DNA from: Sphingomonadaceae bacterium
GTDB taxonomy: Bacteria > Pseudomonadota > Alphaproteobacteria > Sphingomonadales > Sphingomonadaceae
Assembly (NCBI GenBank): GCA_019239785.1
Contig: JAFAZM010000268.1
Location: 1-12,467 of the forward strand
Reading direction: 5' to 3'
Length of the DNA stretch: 12,467 nt
The translations under genes and the position numbers were made by a program. Positions 1-6,986 of this stretch are shown one piece after another. The notes under the pieces are model-generated. The model had not been told where the DNA came from, did no database searches, and worked only from the letters and a program-made list of their open reading frames with translations. How positions within the stretch are numbered: position 1 is the stretch's first letter; each line of letters starts with the position of its first letter.

Positions 1-988
1 TTGCTATGTGGATGACAGCCGTCCGGGGATCACCCGGAAGCGGCACGGCCGCTATTGGCAATATTTCGACGCCAGCGGAAAGCGGGTCACCGACCGCGAC
101 GAGATCGACCGGCTGAACGCGATCGGCCTGCCCCCCGCCTACACCGACGCCTGGTTCTGCACCGACCCGACCGGCCATATCCAGGCGATCGGCTATGACG
201 ACAAGGGCCGCAAGCAATATCGCTACCACACCGGCTTCCGCGCCCGGCAGGAGGCGGCGAAGTACGAGCTCTGCGCCGCCTTCGGCAAGGCGCTGCCGAA
301 GCTGCGCCGGCGCGTGGAGGCGGACCTGCGCAAGCGCACCTTGAGCCGCGACACCGTCGTCGCCGCGGTCGTCCGGCTGCTCGACGTCGGCCGCATCCGG
401 GTCGGCAACGAGGCCTATGTCCAGGCCAACAAGAGCTACGGCGCAACCACCTTGCGGCAGCGCCACGCGAAGGTGGCCGGGCGGAAGGTGAAGATGCGCT
501 TCAAGGCGAAGAGCGGCGTCGAGCGCGAGCTGACGATCACCGACAACCGCCTGTCTCGGATCGTCCGGCGCTGCCAGGACCTGCCCGGCCAGCACCTCTT
601 CCAATATATCAACGGCGACGGCCTGCCCCATCCGGTGAGCTCGACCGACGTCAACGACTATATCCGCGACGCAACCGGCGAGGATTTCACGGCCAAGCAT
701 TTCCGCACCTGGAGCGCGAGCGCGATCGCCTTCGCCCAGATCTGCGCGGCCGGCGAGGAGGGGATCGGGCTCAACGCGATGCTCGAGCCGGTCGCCGAGG
801 CGCTTGGGAACACCCCGGCGATCAGCCGCAAATCCTACGTCCACCCCGCCTTGATCGAGGCGGTCAAGGAAGCGAAGGGCCGGCTTTCCTTGCAATGCCC
901 CCGTCCGACGAAATATCTGTCGAGCGCGGAACGGGGCCTGATCGCCTTTCTCGACGGCAAGCAGCGGAAGACCGGCAAGCGCAAATGA
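1..988 (+). CDS. DNA topoisomerase IB (poxvirus type), 5' end outside the window
   Basis: Relaxes supercoiled DNA by nicking one strand through a 3'-phosphotyrosine intermediate, without ATP. Numbering from the GTG at 8, the protein shows the poxvirus-type layout: an N-terminal domain (about 1-85) and a catalytic domain (about 90-300). Visible catalytic residues are an Arg in GRIRVGNEAY (about 129-131), a Lys in FKAKSG (about 166-168), Arg233 in KHFRTW and the nucleophile Tyr277 in SRKSYVHP. The frame is open to the left edge (Cys-Tyr precede the GTG), and family members usually have a few more residues before the 'YVDD..PGI' segment, so the true start probably lies just outside the window. 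The basic C-terminal tail (KRKTGKRK-like) suits DNA binding. The stop overlaps the next gene's start (ATGA), suggesting translational coupling. Family assignment is secure; the start is not visible. Confidence 0.93.
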   Translation, partial: CYVDDSRPGITRKRHGRYWQYFDASGKRVTDRDEIDRLNAIGLPPAYTDAWFCTDPTGHIQAIGYDDKGRKQYRYHTGFRARQEAAKYELCAAFGKALPKLRRRVEADLRKRTLSRDTVVAAVVRLLDVGRIRVGNEAYVQANKSYGATTLRQRHAKVAGRKVKMRFKAKSGVERELTITDNRLSRIVRRCQDLPGQHLFQYINGDGLPHPVSSTDVNDYIRDATGEDFTAKHFRTWSASAIAFAQICAAGEEGIGLNAMLEPVAEALGNTPAISRKSYVHPALIEAVKEAKGRLSLQCPRPTKYLSSAERGLIAFLDGKQRKTGKRK

Positions 989-2142
989 ACAAGCAAGCCC
1001 CTCTCGACATCCAGACCGGCCAGCTCTGGGGGGAGATGATCGCCTGGCTCTCCGGCCATCTGCTGCAGATCATCCTCGGCACCGCGGCGGGGGCGGTGCT
1101 CGTCCTCGTCATGCTCGGGATCAAGATCATCGGCGTCCGGATCTGCGGCACCGATCCGGACCATGTCCACTGGCGCACCGTGGTCGGCCGGGTCCTCGCC
1201 GGCTCGCGGCTCTGGTTCATGATCGCCTTCGCGGCGCGGCTGGTGGCGGGCTATGCCGGCGCGCCGGTCTCGGTCATGAACACGATCGAGGTCTTCTTCG
1301 TCATTGCGACCGCGCTGCAGGTCGCGCTCTGGGCGCGCGAGCTGGTCCTCGGCGTGATCGAGCATCGCGCCGGCGGGCTCGAGGAAAGCAGCGGCCTCGG
1401 CAGCGCGCTCGGCATCATCCGCCTGCTCGTCACGATCGCGATCTTCGTCATCGCCATCGTCGTCGTGCTCGACAACCTGGGCGTCAACGTCACCGGCCTG
1501 ATCGCCGGCCTCGGCATCGGCGGCATCGCCATCGGCCTCGCCGCGCAGGGCATCTTCGCCGACCTGTTCGCGGCGCTCGCCATCCTCTTCGACCGGCCGT
1601 TCCGCCGCGGCGATTCCGTGCGCTGGGACACGACCTCCGGGACGGTCGAGCAGATCGGCCTCAAGTCGACGCGGGTGCGCGCGATCACCGGCGAGGAGGT
1701 GATCATCTCGAACAAGAATCTGCTGGACAAAGAGCTGCACAATATGGCGCGGCTCAACCGGCGGCGGATCACCCAGACGTTCGGGCTGGTCTGCGAGACC
1801 CCGGCGGAGGTCTGCGCGCGCGTTCCCGCCATCGTCAAGGAGGTGGTCGAGAGCTGCGACAAATGCCTCTATTTGCGCTGCGGCATGACCGGCTACGGCG
1901 CCTCCAGCCTCGACTTCACCTTCGAGTTCGACGTCAAGTCCGAGGTGTGGCAGAAGGTGTTCGACGCCCGCAGCGAGGTGCTGATCGCCGTGCTCAAGCG
2001 CTTCAGGGAAGAGAAGATCGCCTTCGCCTATCCGGTCCAGGTCGGCTTCACGGCGGCGCCCGACGGGACTCTGATCATGCCCTACCCGCCCGAGGAGGGC
2101 GAAACCAAGCGGGAGGGGACTGAGCTTGAGGAGGATCGTTGA
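985..2142 (+). CDS. MscS-family small-conductance mechanosensitive channel
   Basis: Inner-membrane channel that opens under membrane tension to release solutes during hypo-osmotic shock. The protein is 385 residues. Hydrophobic segments lie near 25-50, 72-92, 100-120 and 145-163, followed by the MscS pore helix (about 165-200) with its Gly/Ala-rich GLGIGGIAIGLAAQG stretch. The DRPFRRGD motif then opens the beta domain, and a mixed alpha/beta cytosolic vestibule runs to about 355. This gives roughly five helices, more than the three of E. coli MscS, as in YbdG/YnaI-like paralogues. I chose the ATG at 985 because it overlaps the topoisomerase stop as ATGA; the in-frame ATG at 895 lies well inside the upstream gene. 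The C-terminal domain carries C270, C291, C294 and C299, an uncommon cluster. The 3' end overlaps the next gene by 17 nt. Family call is firm; ion preference cannot be read. Confidence 0.93.
   Translation: MNKQAPLDIQTGQLWGEMIAWLSGHLLQIILGTAAGAVLVLVMLGIKIIGVRICGTDPDHVHWRTVVGRVLAGSRLWFMIAFAARLVAGYAGAPVSVMNTIEVFFVIATALQVALWARELVLGVIEHRAGGLEESSGLGSALGIIRLLVTIAIFVIAIVVVLDNLGVNVTGLIAGLGIGGIAIGLAAQGIFADLFAALAILFDRPFRRGDSVRWDTTSGTVEQIGLKSTRVRAITGEEVIISNKNLLDKELHNMARLNRRRITQTFGLVCETPAEVCARVPAIVKEVVESCDKCLYLRCGMTGYGASSLDFTFEFDVKSEVWQKVFDARSEVLIAVLKRFREEKIAFAYPVQVGFTAAPDGTLIMPYPPEEGETKREGTELEEDR
2111..2118 (+). promoter_or_regulatory. Ribosome binding site for the TTG-started barrel gene
   Basis: The purine run GGGAGGGG ends 7 nt before the TTG at 2126, inside the 3' end of the channel gene. 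It is the strongest Shine-Dalgarno-like match in this + strand run. It supports the TTG as the true start of the downstream gene, because no ATG or GTG lies near the signal-peptide coding region. Confidence 0.7.
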
Positions 2143-2929
2143 GGCCGCGCTGGCGCTGGCGCCGCTGTTGCTCGCCGCCGCGCCCGCGCGGGCCGAGACC
2201 TTGCGCGACCTCTGCCCCGACCGGCCGGGCCTCGGCACGCCCGCCTGCACGATGGATCCGGGCCATGTCCAGATCGAGCTCGGCCTCGGCGACTGGACGC
2301 TGACCCGCGATCCGGGCGCGCGCGAGGACGATCTCACCACGGGGGATCTGCTGGTGCGCTACGGGCTCACGCCGAGCCTGGAGATGCAGGTCGGCTGGAC
2401 CGCTTATACCCATGTCCGCACGCGCGCCGGCGGCGTCGTCGCGCATCAGAGCGGCATCGGCGACGTGCGCCTCGCGCTGCGGCAGAACCTGCACAATCCC
2501 GACGGCAGCGGCTTCTCGGCGGCCTTGATGCCCTATGTCAGCCTGCCGACCGGCAGCGACGGCATCGGCGCCGGCGACTGGGGCGCGGGCCTGATCGTGC
2601 CGGTGAGCGACCGGCTGTCGCAGAAAGTGACGCTCGATTTCACCGGCGAAGCGGACGCCGCGGTCGACGCGGACGGCAATGGCCGCCATTTCGCCTATAG
2701 CGCGGTGTTCGGCGTGGACGTCGCGCTCAGCGACAAGGTCGGCACCACCTGGGAGCTTTCGGTCGCGCGCGACGAGGATCCCAGCGGGCACAGCACCCAG
2801 CTTCTCGCCGGCCTCTCCGCAGACTGGACGCCGGGCAGCAACACCCAGCTCGACGTGGGGACCAATGTCGGGCTGAACCGCAATGTGCCGGACGTAGAGG
2901 TCTATTTCGGGGTGGCGCAGCGGTTTTGA
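2126..2929 (+). CDS. Outer-membrane 'transporter' beta-barrel, MetA/phenol-degradation family (PF13557-like)
   Basis: Predicted outer-membrane protein of 267 residues. A signal peptide (about 1-23, basic start, Leu/Ala core, cleavage after ARA before ET) is followed by alternating hydrophobic/polar strands typical of a barrel, and the chain ends in a C-terminal Phe (AQRF) as BAM substrates usually do. Segments such as GLGTPACTMDPGHVQIELG and YVSLPTGSDGIGAGDW resemble the MetA-pathway family, often annotated simply as 'transporter'. Two Cys near 30 and 41 could form a periplasmic disulfide. The start is TTG, supported by a strong upstream RBS and by the signal peptide beginning there. It overlaps the channel gene by 17 nt, so the two are probably co-translated. 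Substrate unknown; a role in aromatic degradation is not supported by these neighbours. Confidence 0.8.
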   Translation: MRRIVEAALALAPLLLAAAPARAETLRDLCPDRPGLGTPACTMDPGHVQIELGLGDWTLTRDPGAREDDLTTGDLLVRYGLTPSLEMQVGWTAYTHVRTRAGGVVAHQSGIGDVRLALRQNLHNPDGSGFSAALMPYVSLPTGSDGIGAGDWGAGLIVPVSDRLSQKVTLDFTGEADAAVDADGNGRHFAYSAVFGVDVALSDKVGTTWELSVARDEDPSGHSTQLLAGLSADWTPGSNTQLDVGTNVGLNRNVPDVEVYFGVAQRF

Positions 2930-2954
2930 CGTCGCGTGGAGTGGAGGCAATTTC

Positions 2955-4169
2955 CTACCGAAACAGGGCCAGCGGCACCGCTTCCGCCATCAGCCGATAG
3001 CCTTCGTCGCTGCCGTGGAGATGGTCGCCGGAATGGAGGCCGGCGCGGATCGCGGCCGGGTCGGCGGGATCGCGGACGGCGGCGTCGAAATCGGCGACGC
3101 CGTCGAACTCGGCGCTGGTGCGGATGAAGCGGTTGATCGCCTGGCGCGCCGCCTCGCCTTCCTCCGACCAGTAGAAGCTGTGCTTGTAGGGCAGGATGGT
3201 CGCGCCGATCACGCGGATGCCCCGAGCATGGGCGCGGGCGATGATCTGGCGATAGGCCTGGATGAGATCCTCGGCGCCGACCCGGTCCTGCGCCGTCTGG
3301 TGGATCACGTCGGCGAGCGGCCCGGTGAGATGGCCGAAGGACAGGCCGAGATCGTTGACGCCTTCGAGGACGATCAAAGTATCGACGCCGGGCAAGGCGA
3401 GCACGTCGCGGTCGAGCCGGGCGAGCGCGTTCACGCCGGCGCCGTCGTTCAGCACCCTGTTGCCGCTGATCCCTTCATTGGCGACACCCCAGCGGCCGCC
3501 GAGCCGGCGGGCGAGGAAGTCGGGCCAGCGCCGGTCCGCGCCGGCGGTGGCGCCGACTCCGTCCGAGATGGAATCGCCGAGCACGGCGACGGTCCGGGCC
3601 GTTGCCGGCGCGTCGACCTCGACCGCGGCGATGAAGGCGCGCGTCTCGCCGGTCGCGACGGGCTGGAAGGGGGCGGCGGAAAAATCGCCCGGCGCCGAGA
3701 TTTCGAGCCGATCGTTACCGACCGGGTGGCAGGTGCACGGGCCGGTGTCGCCGGGCAGATAGAGCGCGACCGCGATCTTCGCGCCAGGCTCGACCGGCAG
3801 CTCGATCGTGTCGCTGAGGAAGGCGGCGCCGCGCGGGATCGAAACCGAGGCACGGCCGCCGAAGACGACCTGGCGGCTGCTGCCCGGGCGTTCGCGCCCG
3901 TCCGCGTCCCGGATCGCGAGCCGCGCCGCGCCGATCGCCAACGGCGCCTCGCCATAGGCGTTGGTGAACCGAATGCGGAGCGCGCGCCCGGCGGCCGACA
4001 GGCGCAGGAATTGCCGGAGCGTCTGGTTGTGAAAGGCCGGCGTCGCCGGAAACGGCCCGAAGGCGGCGGACGGAGTCACCGGCGAAGCCGCCCAGCTCAC
4101 CACCCATTTCGCCTCGGCGGCGCTCGAGAGAGACAGAGCCGCCAGCAAGCCGAGCATCAGAGGTCGCAT
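2955..4169 (-). CDS. Secreted SGNH/GDSL-type hydrolase (esterase family)
   Basis: Exported hydrolase of 404 residues, probably an esterase or deacetylase of the SGNH fold. A signal peptide (about 1-20, cleavage after AEA before KWVVSW) is followed by a beta-rich N-terminal domain (about 21-185) starting with the WVVSWAASP motif common in this subfamily. The catalytic domain has block I GDSISDG with nucleophile Ser200, block II Gly near GISGN (about 233-237), block III Asn272 in GVND, and block V Asp382 and His385 in SGDHLHGSDEGY. I chose the ATG at 4169 over 4187 because an AAGGAGGG ribosome site sits 7 nt upstream of it. The CTCH segment (145-148) is a possible disulfide site. It lies 30 bp downstream of the channel gene and converges on the barrel gene with a 25-bp gap. 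Substrate cannot be deduced. Confidence 0.9.
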   Translation of the reverse strand: MRPLMLGLLAALSLSSAAEAKWVVSWAASPVTPSAAFGPFPATPAFHNQTLRQFLRLSAAGRALRIRFTNAYGEAPLAIGAARLAIRDADGRERPGSSRQVVFGGRASVSIPRGAAFLSDTIELPVEPGAKIAVALYLPGDTGPCTCHPVGNDRLEISAPGDFSAAPFQPVATGETRAFIAAVEVDAPATARTVAVLGDSISDGVGATAGADRRWPDFLARRLGGRWGVANEGISGNRVLNDGAGVNALARLDRDVLALPGVDTLIVLEGVNDLGLSFGHLTGPLADVIHQTAQDRVGAEDLIQAYRQIIARAHARGIRVIGATILPYKHSFYWSEEGEAARQAINRFIRTSAEFDGVADFDAAVRDPADPAAIRAGLHSGDHLHGSDEGYRLMAEAVPLALFR

Positions 4170-4176
4170 CCGCCTT

Positions 4177-4184
4177 CCCTCCTT
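4177..4184 (-). promoter_or_regulatory. Ribosome binding site deciding the SGNH hydrolase start
   Basis: On the minus strand this reads AAGGAGGG, 7 nt before the ATG at 4169. The alternative ATG at 4187 lies just upstream of this site and has only a weak GC-rich leader. The signal peptide also begins more naturally (MRPLMLG) from the inner ATG. Confidence 0.75.
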
Positions 4185-4199
4185 CATCTGGCCCGCCGA

Positions 4200-6101
4200 T
4201 CAGTCGCGGGCGAGGACGATGATCCGGTCGTTCTCCGTGTAGCTGAGCTTCTCCGCCTTGGAGACGTTGATCACGATCCCGCCCATGCGGCGGGCGTCGT
4301 CGGCCGAGGCGTTGGCGGGGACATGGTGGCCGATCGCGACCTCGCCGCGGCGGCGGGCAGCCTCGGCGACGTCGTAGAAGGCGAGCGGCGCCCCGAGCGG
4401 CACATAATCGCCGGCCGGCCGCAGGCAGATCTCCGAGCCCTGCTCGTCGAGCAGGTCCTTGAAGATCTCCTCGAGATGCTCGTTCTCCGAGGCTTGGGCG
4501 AGCATCAGGCTGACGAGCTTGTTGCTGACCACGAAATCGTCGATCTTGGCGACCTCGGCCAGCTCGCGGTTGCGGACGTCGATCATCTCGCTGACCACGT
4601 TGATCGTCCTGTCCCTGTCCTCGCCGATGCGGCGCAGGTGCAGCAGGGTGACGAGCGTGCGCGTGTCCGCCGACTGGGCCGGCATATGGTCGCTATAGCC
4701 GAGCACCAGGACGTGATCGTAGGAGGTCGGATCGAGCGCCTCGATCTCGCCGCGGCGGCTGGTGTCGATCCGCTTCATCTCGACCCGCAGATTGTCGCCG
4801 GCGAGGACCAGCCCTTCGAAATCCGTCTCGAGCTCCGGCGTGTCGGCGGCGACGGTGAGCAGGGAGCCGGGCGCGACGTAGCGCGACAGCTCCAGCGCGA
4901 TCATCGGTCCGCGGCGGTTCCAGCCGAGCATCAGGGTCCGCTCGGGCGGCGCCGGCGCGGCCGCGGGCGCGGCCGGCCCGGCATGGTCCGCCGACGGCGC
5001 CAGCTCCTTCACCTCGATCTCGCTGTCGTCCTCGGCGATCACGATCGCCTTCATCCCCTTCTCGAAGACCCGGTCCATCGGCGGGTTCAGCGAGACCGCG
5101 CCGTCGGCCCCGCAGAAGCCGATCAGGGTGCTGGTCTCATAGGAGAAGACTGCCTCGCCGAAGCTCTTGCCGACGAGCTCGGGCTGCTCGGTCGTGTAGA
5201 TCTCGCAGCCGTCGAAATCGAGCAGCTCCGTATAGACCGCGCTGAGCCCCGGCTGGCGCATCGACTGGGCGACGATCCGCGAAAGCAGGTCGTCGGCGAG
5301 GACGAGCTGGACCTCGCTGCCGCCGACCACGCGGGCGACCTCGGCATTGCGGCCGTCGCGGATCTCGGCGGCGATCAGATAAGGCGCCTCGCGCCGCTGC
5401 GGATCGTTGACCAGCGCGAGGATCGTCTTGATCACCGAGCTGTCGGGATCGTCATTCTCGGGCGAGAGGATGATGACCGAGCGCGCGTCCTGCGGGTTGA
5501 CGATGTTGATGTCGAACAGGTCGGTGGGATCGCCGCTGCGGCAGATGATCCGCGTGTTCTTGAGATCCGGCACCTTGTCGGCGATCTCGTCCTCCATCTC
5601 CACCTTGTCCTTGGCGGACATGACGACGATGCGCGGCCGCCTGCGGCTCTCATTGGCGATGACCAGCTCGGAGATGACGTCGAAGATCGAGGGCGACCAG
5701 TTGAAGATGATCGTGTGCTCCTTCTCGAGCACGCGCGAGCGGCCCTTGCGAAGCTCGCTGAGCTTGCTTTCGAGGCCGGCGCTCAGCACGCCGATCAGGG
5801 CCGAGAAGACGAAGATGCCGGAGAGGGTGACGAGCAGCATGACGATGCGCAGGCCCCAGCCGGTGTCTCCAGCCAGCGTGCCGGGATCCATCTCGCGCAT
5901 CAGCGACTGCCAGATCGCCTCGACCGGACTCATCGGGTCGCTGCCCGGCGCGGCGATGCTGAGCAAGGCGAGGATCAGGCCGGCGACCAGGACGATGGCG
6001 AGCGAGACCAGGCCGAGCCAGCCGATCAGCGCGATGGTGCCGGCGGCCATGCTCTTGTCGAACGCGTAGCGCAGCCGCGCGCCAAGGCCTGGTTTCGCCA
6101 T
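4200..6101 (-). CDS. CASTOR/POLLUX-type ion channel protein (PF06241-like), bacterial form
   Basis: A 633-residue channel-like protein. Two membrane helices (about 21-48 and 83-108) flank a pore loop containing MDPGTLAGDTGW, aligning by eye with the filter region of plant CASTOR/DMI1. The pore is followed by the family hallmark GVLSAGLESKLSELRKGRSRVLE and a cytosolic part with two Rossmann-like RCK units: the first about 128-365 (HTIIFNWS, IVVMSAKDK, RSGDPTDLFDINIVNPQDARSVIIL), the second about 388-633 (TLMLGWNRRGPMIALELS and onward), joined by an Ala/Pro-rich linker (about 370-387). In plants these proteins are nuclear-envelope cation channels needed for symbiotic calcium signalling; the bacterial role is largely unknown. 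Plant forms have extra N-terminal helices that are absent here. The gene starts 34 bp after the methyltransferase, with a weak GAAGGGAAG ribosome site. Family call is strong; ion specificity is not known. Confidence 0.88.
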   Translation of the reverse strand: MAKPGLGARLRYAFDKSMAAGTIALIGWLGLVSLAIVLVAGLILALLSIAAPGSDPMSPVEAIWQSLMREMDPGTLAGDTGWGLRIVMLLVTLSGIFVFSALIGVLSAGLESKLSELRKGRSRVLEKEHTIIFNWSPSIFDVISELVIANESRRRPRIVVMSAKDKVEMEDEIADKVPDLKNTRIICRSGDPTDLFDINIVNPQDARSVIILSPENDDPDSSVIKTILALVNDPQRREAPYLIAAEIRDGRNAEVARVVGGSEVQLVLADDLLSRIVAQSMRQPGLSAVYTELLDFDGCEIYTTEQPELVGKSFGEAVFSYETSTLIGFCGADGAVSLNPPMDRVFEKGMKAIVIAEDDSEIEVKELAPSADHAGPAAPAAAPAPPERTLMLGWNRRGPMIALELSRYVAPGSLLTVAADTPELETDFEGLVLAGDNLRVEMKRIDTSRRGEIEALDPTSYDHVLVLGYSDHMPAQSADTRTLVTLLHLRRIGEDRDRTINVVSEMIDVRNRELAEVAKIDDFVVSNKLVSLMLAQASENEHLEEIFKDLLDEQGSEICLRPAGDYVPLGAPLAFYDVAEAARRRGEVAIGHHVPANASADDARRMGGIVINVSKAEKLSYTENDRIIVLARD

Positions 6102-6114
6102 TTCCTGAATCTTC

Positions 6115-6127
6115 CCTTCGCCGAAGG
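6115..6127. repeat. Short perfect inverted repeat between methyltransferase and channel genes
   Basis: CCTTCG and CGAAGG flank a single C, in the 34-bp gap upstream of the channel start. In the minus-strand transcript it could form a small GC-rich hairpin next to the channel's ribosome site. It has no following U-run, so it is not a convincing terminator. It may also be chance in GC-rich DNA. Confidence 0.4.
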
Positions 6128-6135
6128 CGGGATGT

Positions 6136-6843
6136 TTAGCCGGGTCCGGCAGTTTGGGAAGGCGATTCTCGCACCTGCATCAGGGCGATCGCGACGCGAT
6201 AGGGCCGCCGGTACCAATGCCAGCGGTGCAGGCGGGCGCGGAAGCCTTTCGGCCGGGCGAAGGCGATCAAAGCGAAGCCGAGCGTGCGCAGCAGCTCGCC
6301 GGCAAGCGAGGCGCCCCGCGCCCTGATCTCCTCGGCATAAGTGCGGCCGGCGAGCTCCTCGGTCAGCAGCGGCGTGCTGCGGGTGAAGAGATCGGCGAGC
6401 TCGCCCGGCGACGGCCGGTAGAAGGTGTCGATCGGATCGGCATGATAGGGATAGGAGGAGGGCACCGTCGCCAGGATGAGCCCGCCGGGGCCGACGATCG
6501 CCTCGCAGGCCGCGGCGACGGCGGCGGGGTCGACGACATGTTCGAGCAGGTTCGCGCAGAGGAGCGATTTGAGGCCGCGGGCCTGGAGCCCGGCCTGCAT
6601 GACGGGGTCCAAGATGTCGCCGGCGACGTCGACGCCGTCGGCCTGCTTGAGATCGGCGTGAACGATTCGGATGCCGGCCGCCTCGAGCGGGCCGAACAAT
6701 TCGCGCTGGATGTGCGGCTGGGCGCGCTCGCGGAAGGCGCGGGTCGAGGAGCCCAGGTTCAGCAGGGGCGAAACCGCCCGCTGGGCGAGGAGCATCTCGC
6801 GCAGGCGGGCGGCTTCCCGGTCGAACATGGCCCAACAGGCCAT
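6136..6843 (-). CDS. Class I SAM-dependent methyltransferase
   Basis: A 235-residue protein with a class I methyltransferase core. Motif I is LLNLGSS (about 27-33), an acidic post-I region follows (HADLKQADGVDVAGDI, about 62-77), then the motif-IV-like LLCANLLEHVVDP (about 94-106) and the PGGLILATVPSSYPYHADPIDTF segment (about 119-141). This is the Methyltransf_11/23 type acting on small molecules, lipids or glycans; no substrate signature is recognised. The C-terminus is basic and aromatic (RARLHRWHWYRRPYR, about 202-216), which could dock on a membrane or an acidic partner. The start is uncertain. ATGs at 6843 (used here) and 6828 both lie in a strong hairpin and neither has a clear ribosome site; ATG 6795 is a third option. 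An in-frame TGA upstream and no GTG/TTG after it make 6843 the longest form. The gene leads the apparent methyltransferase-channel-hydrolase operon. Confidence 0.82.
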   Translation of the reverse strand: MACWAMFDREAARLREMLLAQRAVSPLLNLGSSTRAFRERAQPHIQRELFGPLEAAGIRIVHADLKQADGVDVAGDILDPVMQAGLQARGLKSLLCANLLEHVVDPAAVAAACEAIVGPGGLILATVPSSYPYHADPIDTFYRPSPGELADLFTRSTPLLTEELAGRTYAEEIRARGASLAGELLRTLGFALIAFARPKGFRARLHRWHWYRRPYRVAIALMQVRESPSQTAGPG

Positions 6844-6851
6844 GCGACCGG
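6817..6851 (-). promoter_or_regulatory. Long hairpin over the methyltransferase start codons
   Basis: Read on the minus strand, CCGGTCG+CATGGCC pairs perfectly with GGCCATG+CGACCGG around the 5-nt loop TGTTG, with only a 2-nt TT bulge in the 3' arm. That is 14 base pairs, mostly GC. Both candidate start codons (6843 and 6828) lie in the paired CATG parts, one in each arm. In mRNA this would hide the start; in DNA it could also be a dyad operator. The pairing is seen directly; the regulatory role is inference. Confidence 0.6.
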
Positions 6852-6986
6852 CCCGTTCGTCAAGGGCGGGAACCTGGGGGGACTGCCCTCGACGTTCGGG
6901 ATATCATGGGTGGGACCCTCGACGCAGAACTCTTCGTCGAACGCCGACCCCACCCACCCCCCTCAAGAGAAGGGGATCTGGAAAAT
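6844..6986. other. 143-bp intergenic region with nested inverted repeats and a direct repeat
   Basis: No gene is supported here. It separates the VOC gene from the methyltransferase gene, both on the minus strand. It contains an 8-bp inverted repeat TGGGTGGG (6907-6914) / CCCACCCA (6949-6956), enclosing a 6-bp one TCGACG (6919-6924) / CGTCGA (6935-6940). The 9-mer CCCTCGACG occurs twice, at 6886-6894 and 6916-6924. A weaker 5-bp stem AGGGG/CCCCT sits next to the VOC stop. The nested stem could act as a terminator-like structure after the VOC gene, though it lacks a U-run. No convincing -10/-35 pair for the methyltransferase is seen. Confidence 0.5.

Noticed and set aside
835..2340. A 501-codon minus-strand frame opposite the MscS gene
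   Set aside because: Antisense shadow with Asp/Arg-rich composition; the plus-strand frame has the full MscS pore motif.
2930..2954. A terminator between the convergent barrel and hydrolase genes
   Set aside because: The 25-bp gap shows no stem with a U-run on either strand.
3015..6326. A 1103-codon open frame on the plus strand across the hydrolase, channel and part of the methyltransferase
   Set aside because: It spans three genes and their gaps on the other strand, with charged, repetitive composition and no recognisable domain; a shadow frame.
6860..6880. A minus-strand TTGACG as -35 for the methyltransferase gene
   Set aside because: It lies too close to the ATG to leave room for a spacer, a -10 box and a leader.
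6759..6953. A small 64-residue minus-strand frame across the methyltransferase start and gap
   Set aside because: It overlaps the methyltransferase in another frame, has no ribosome site and no recognised family.
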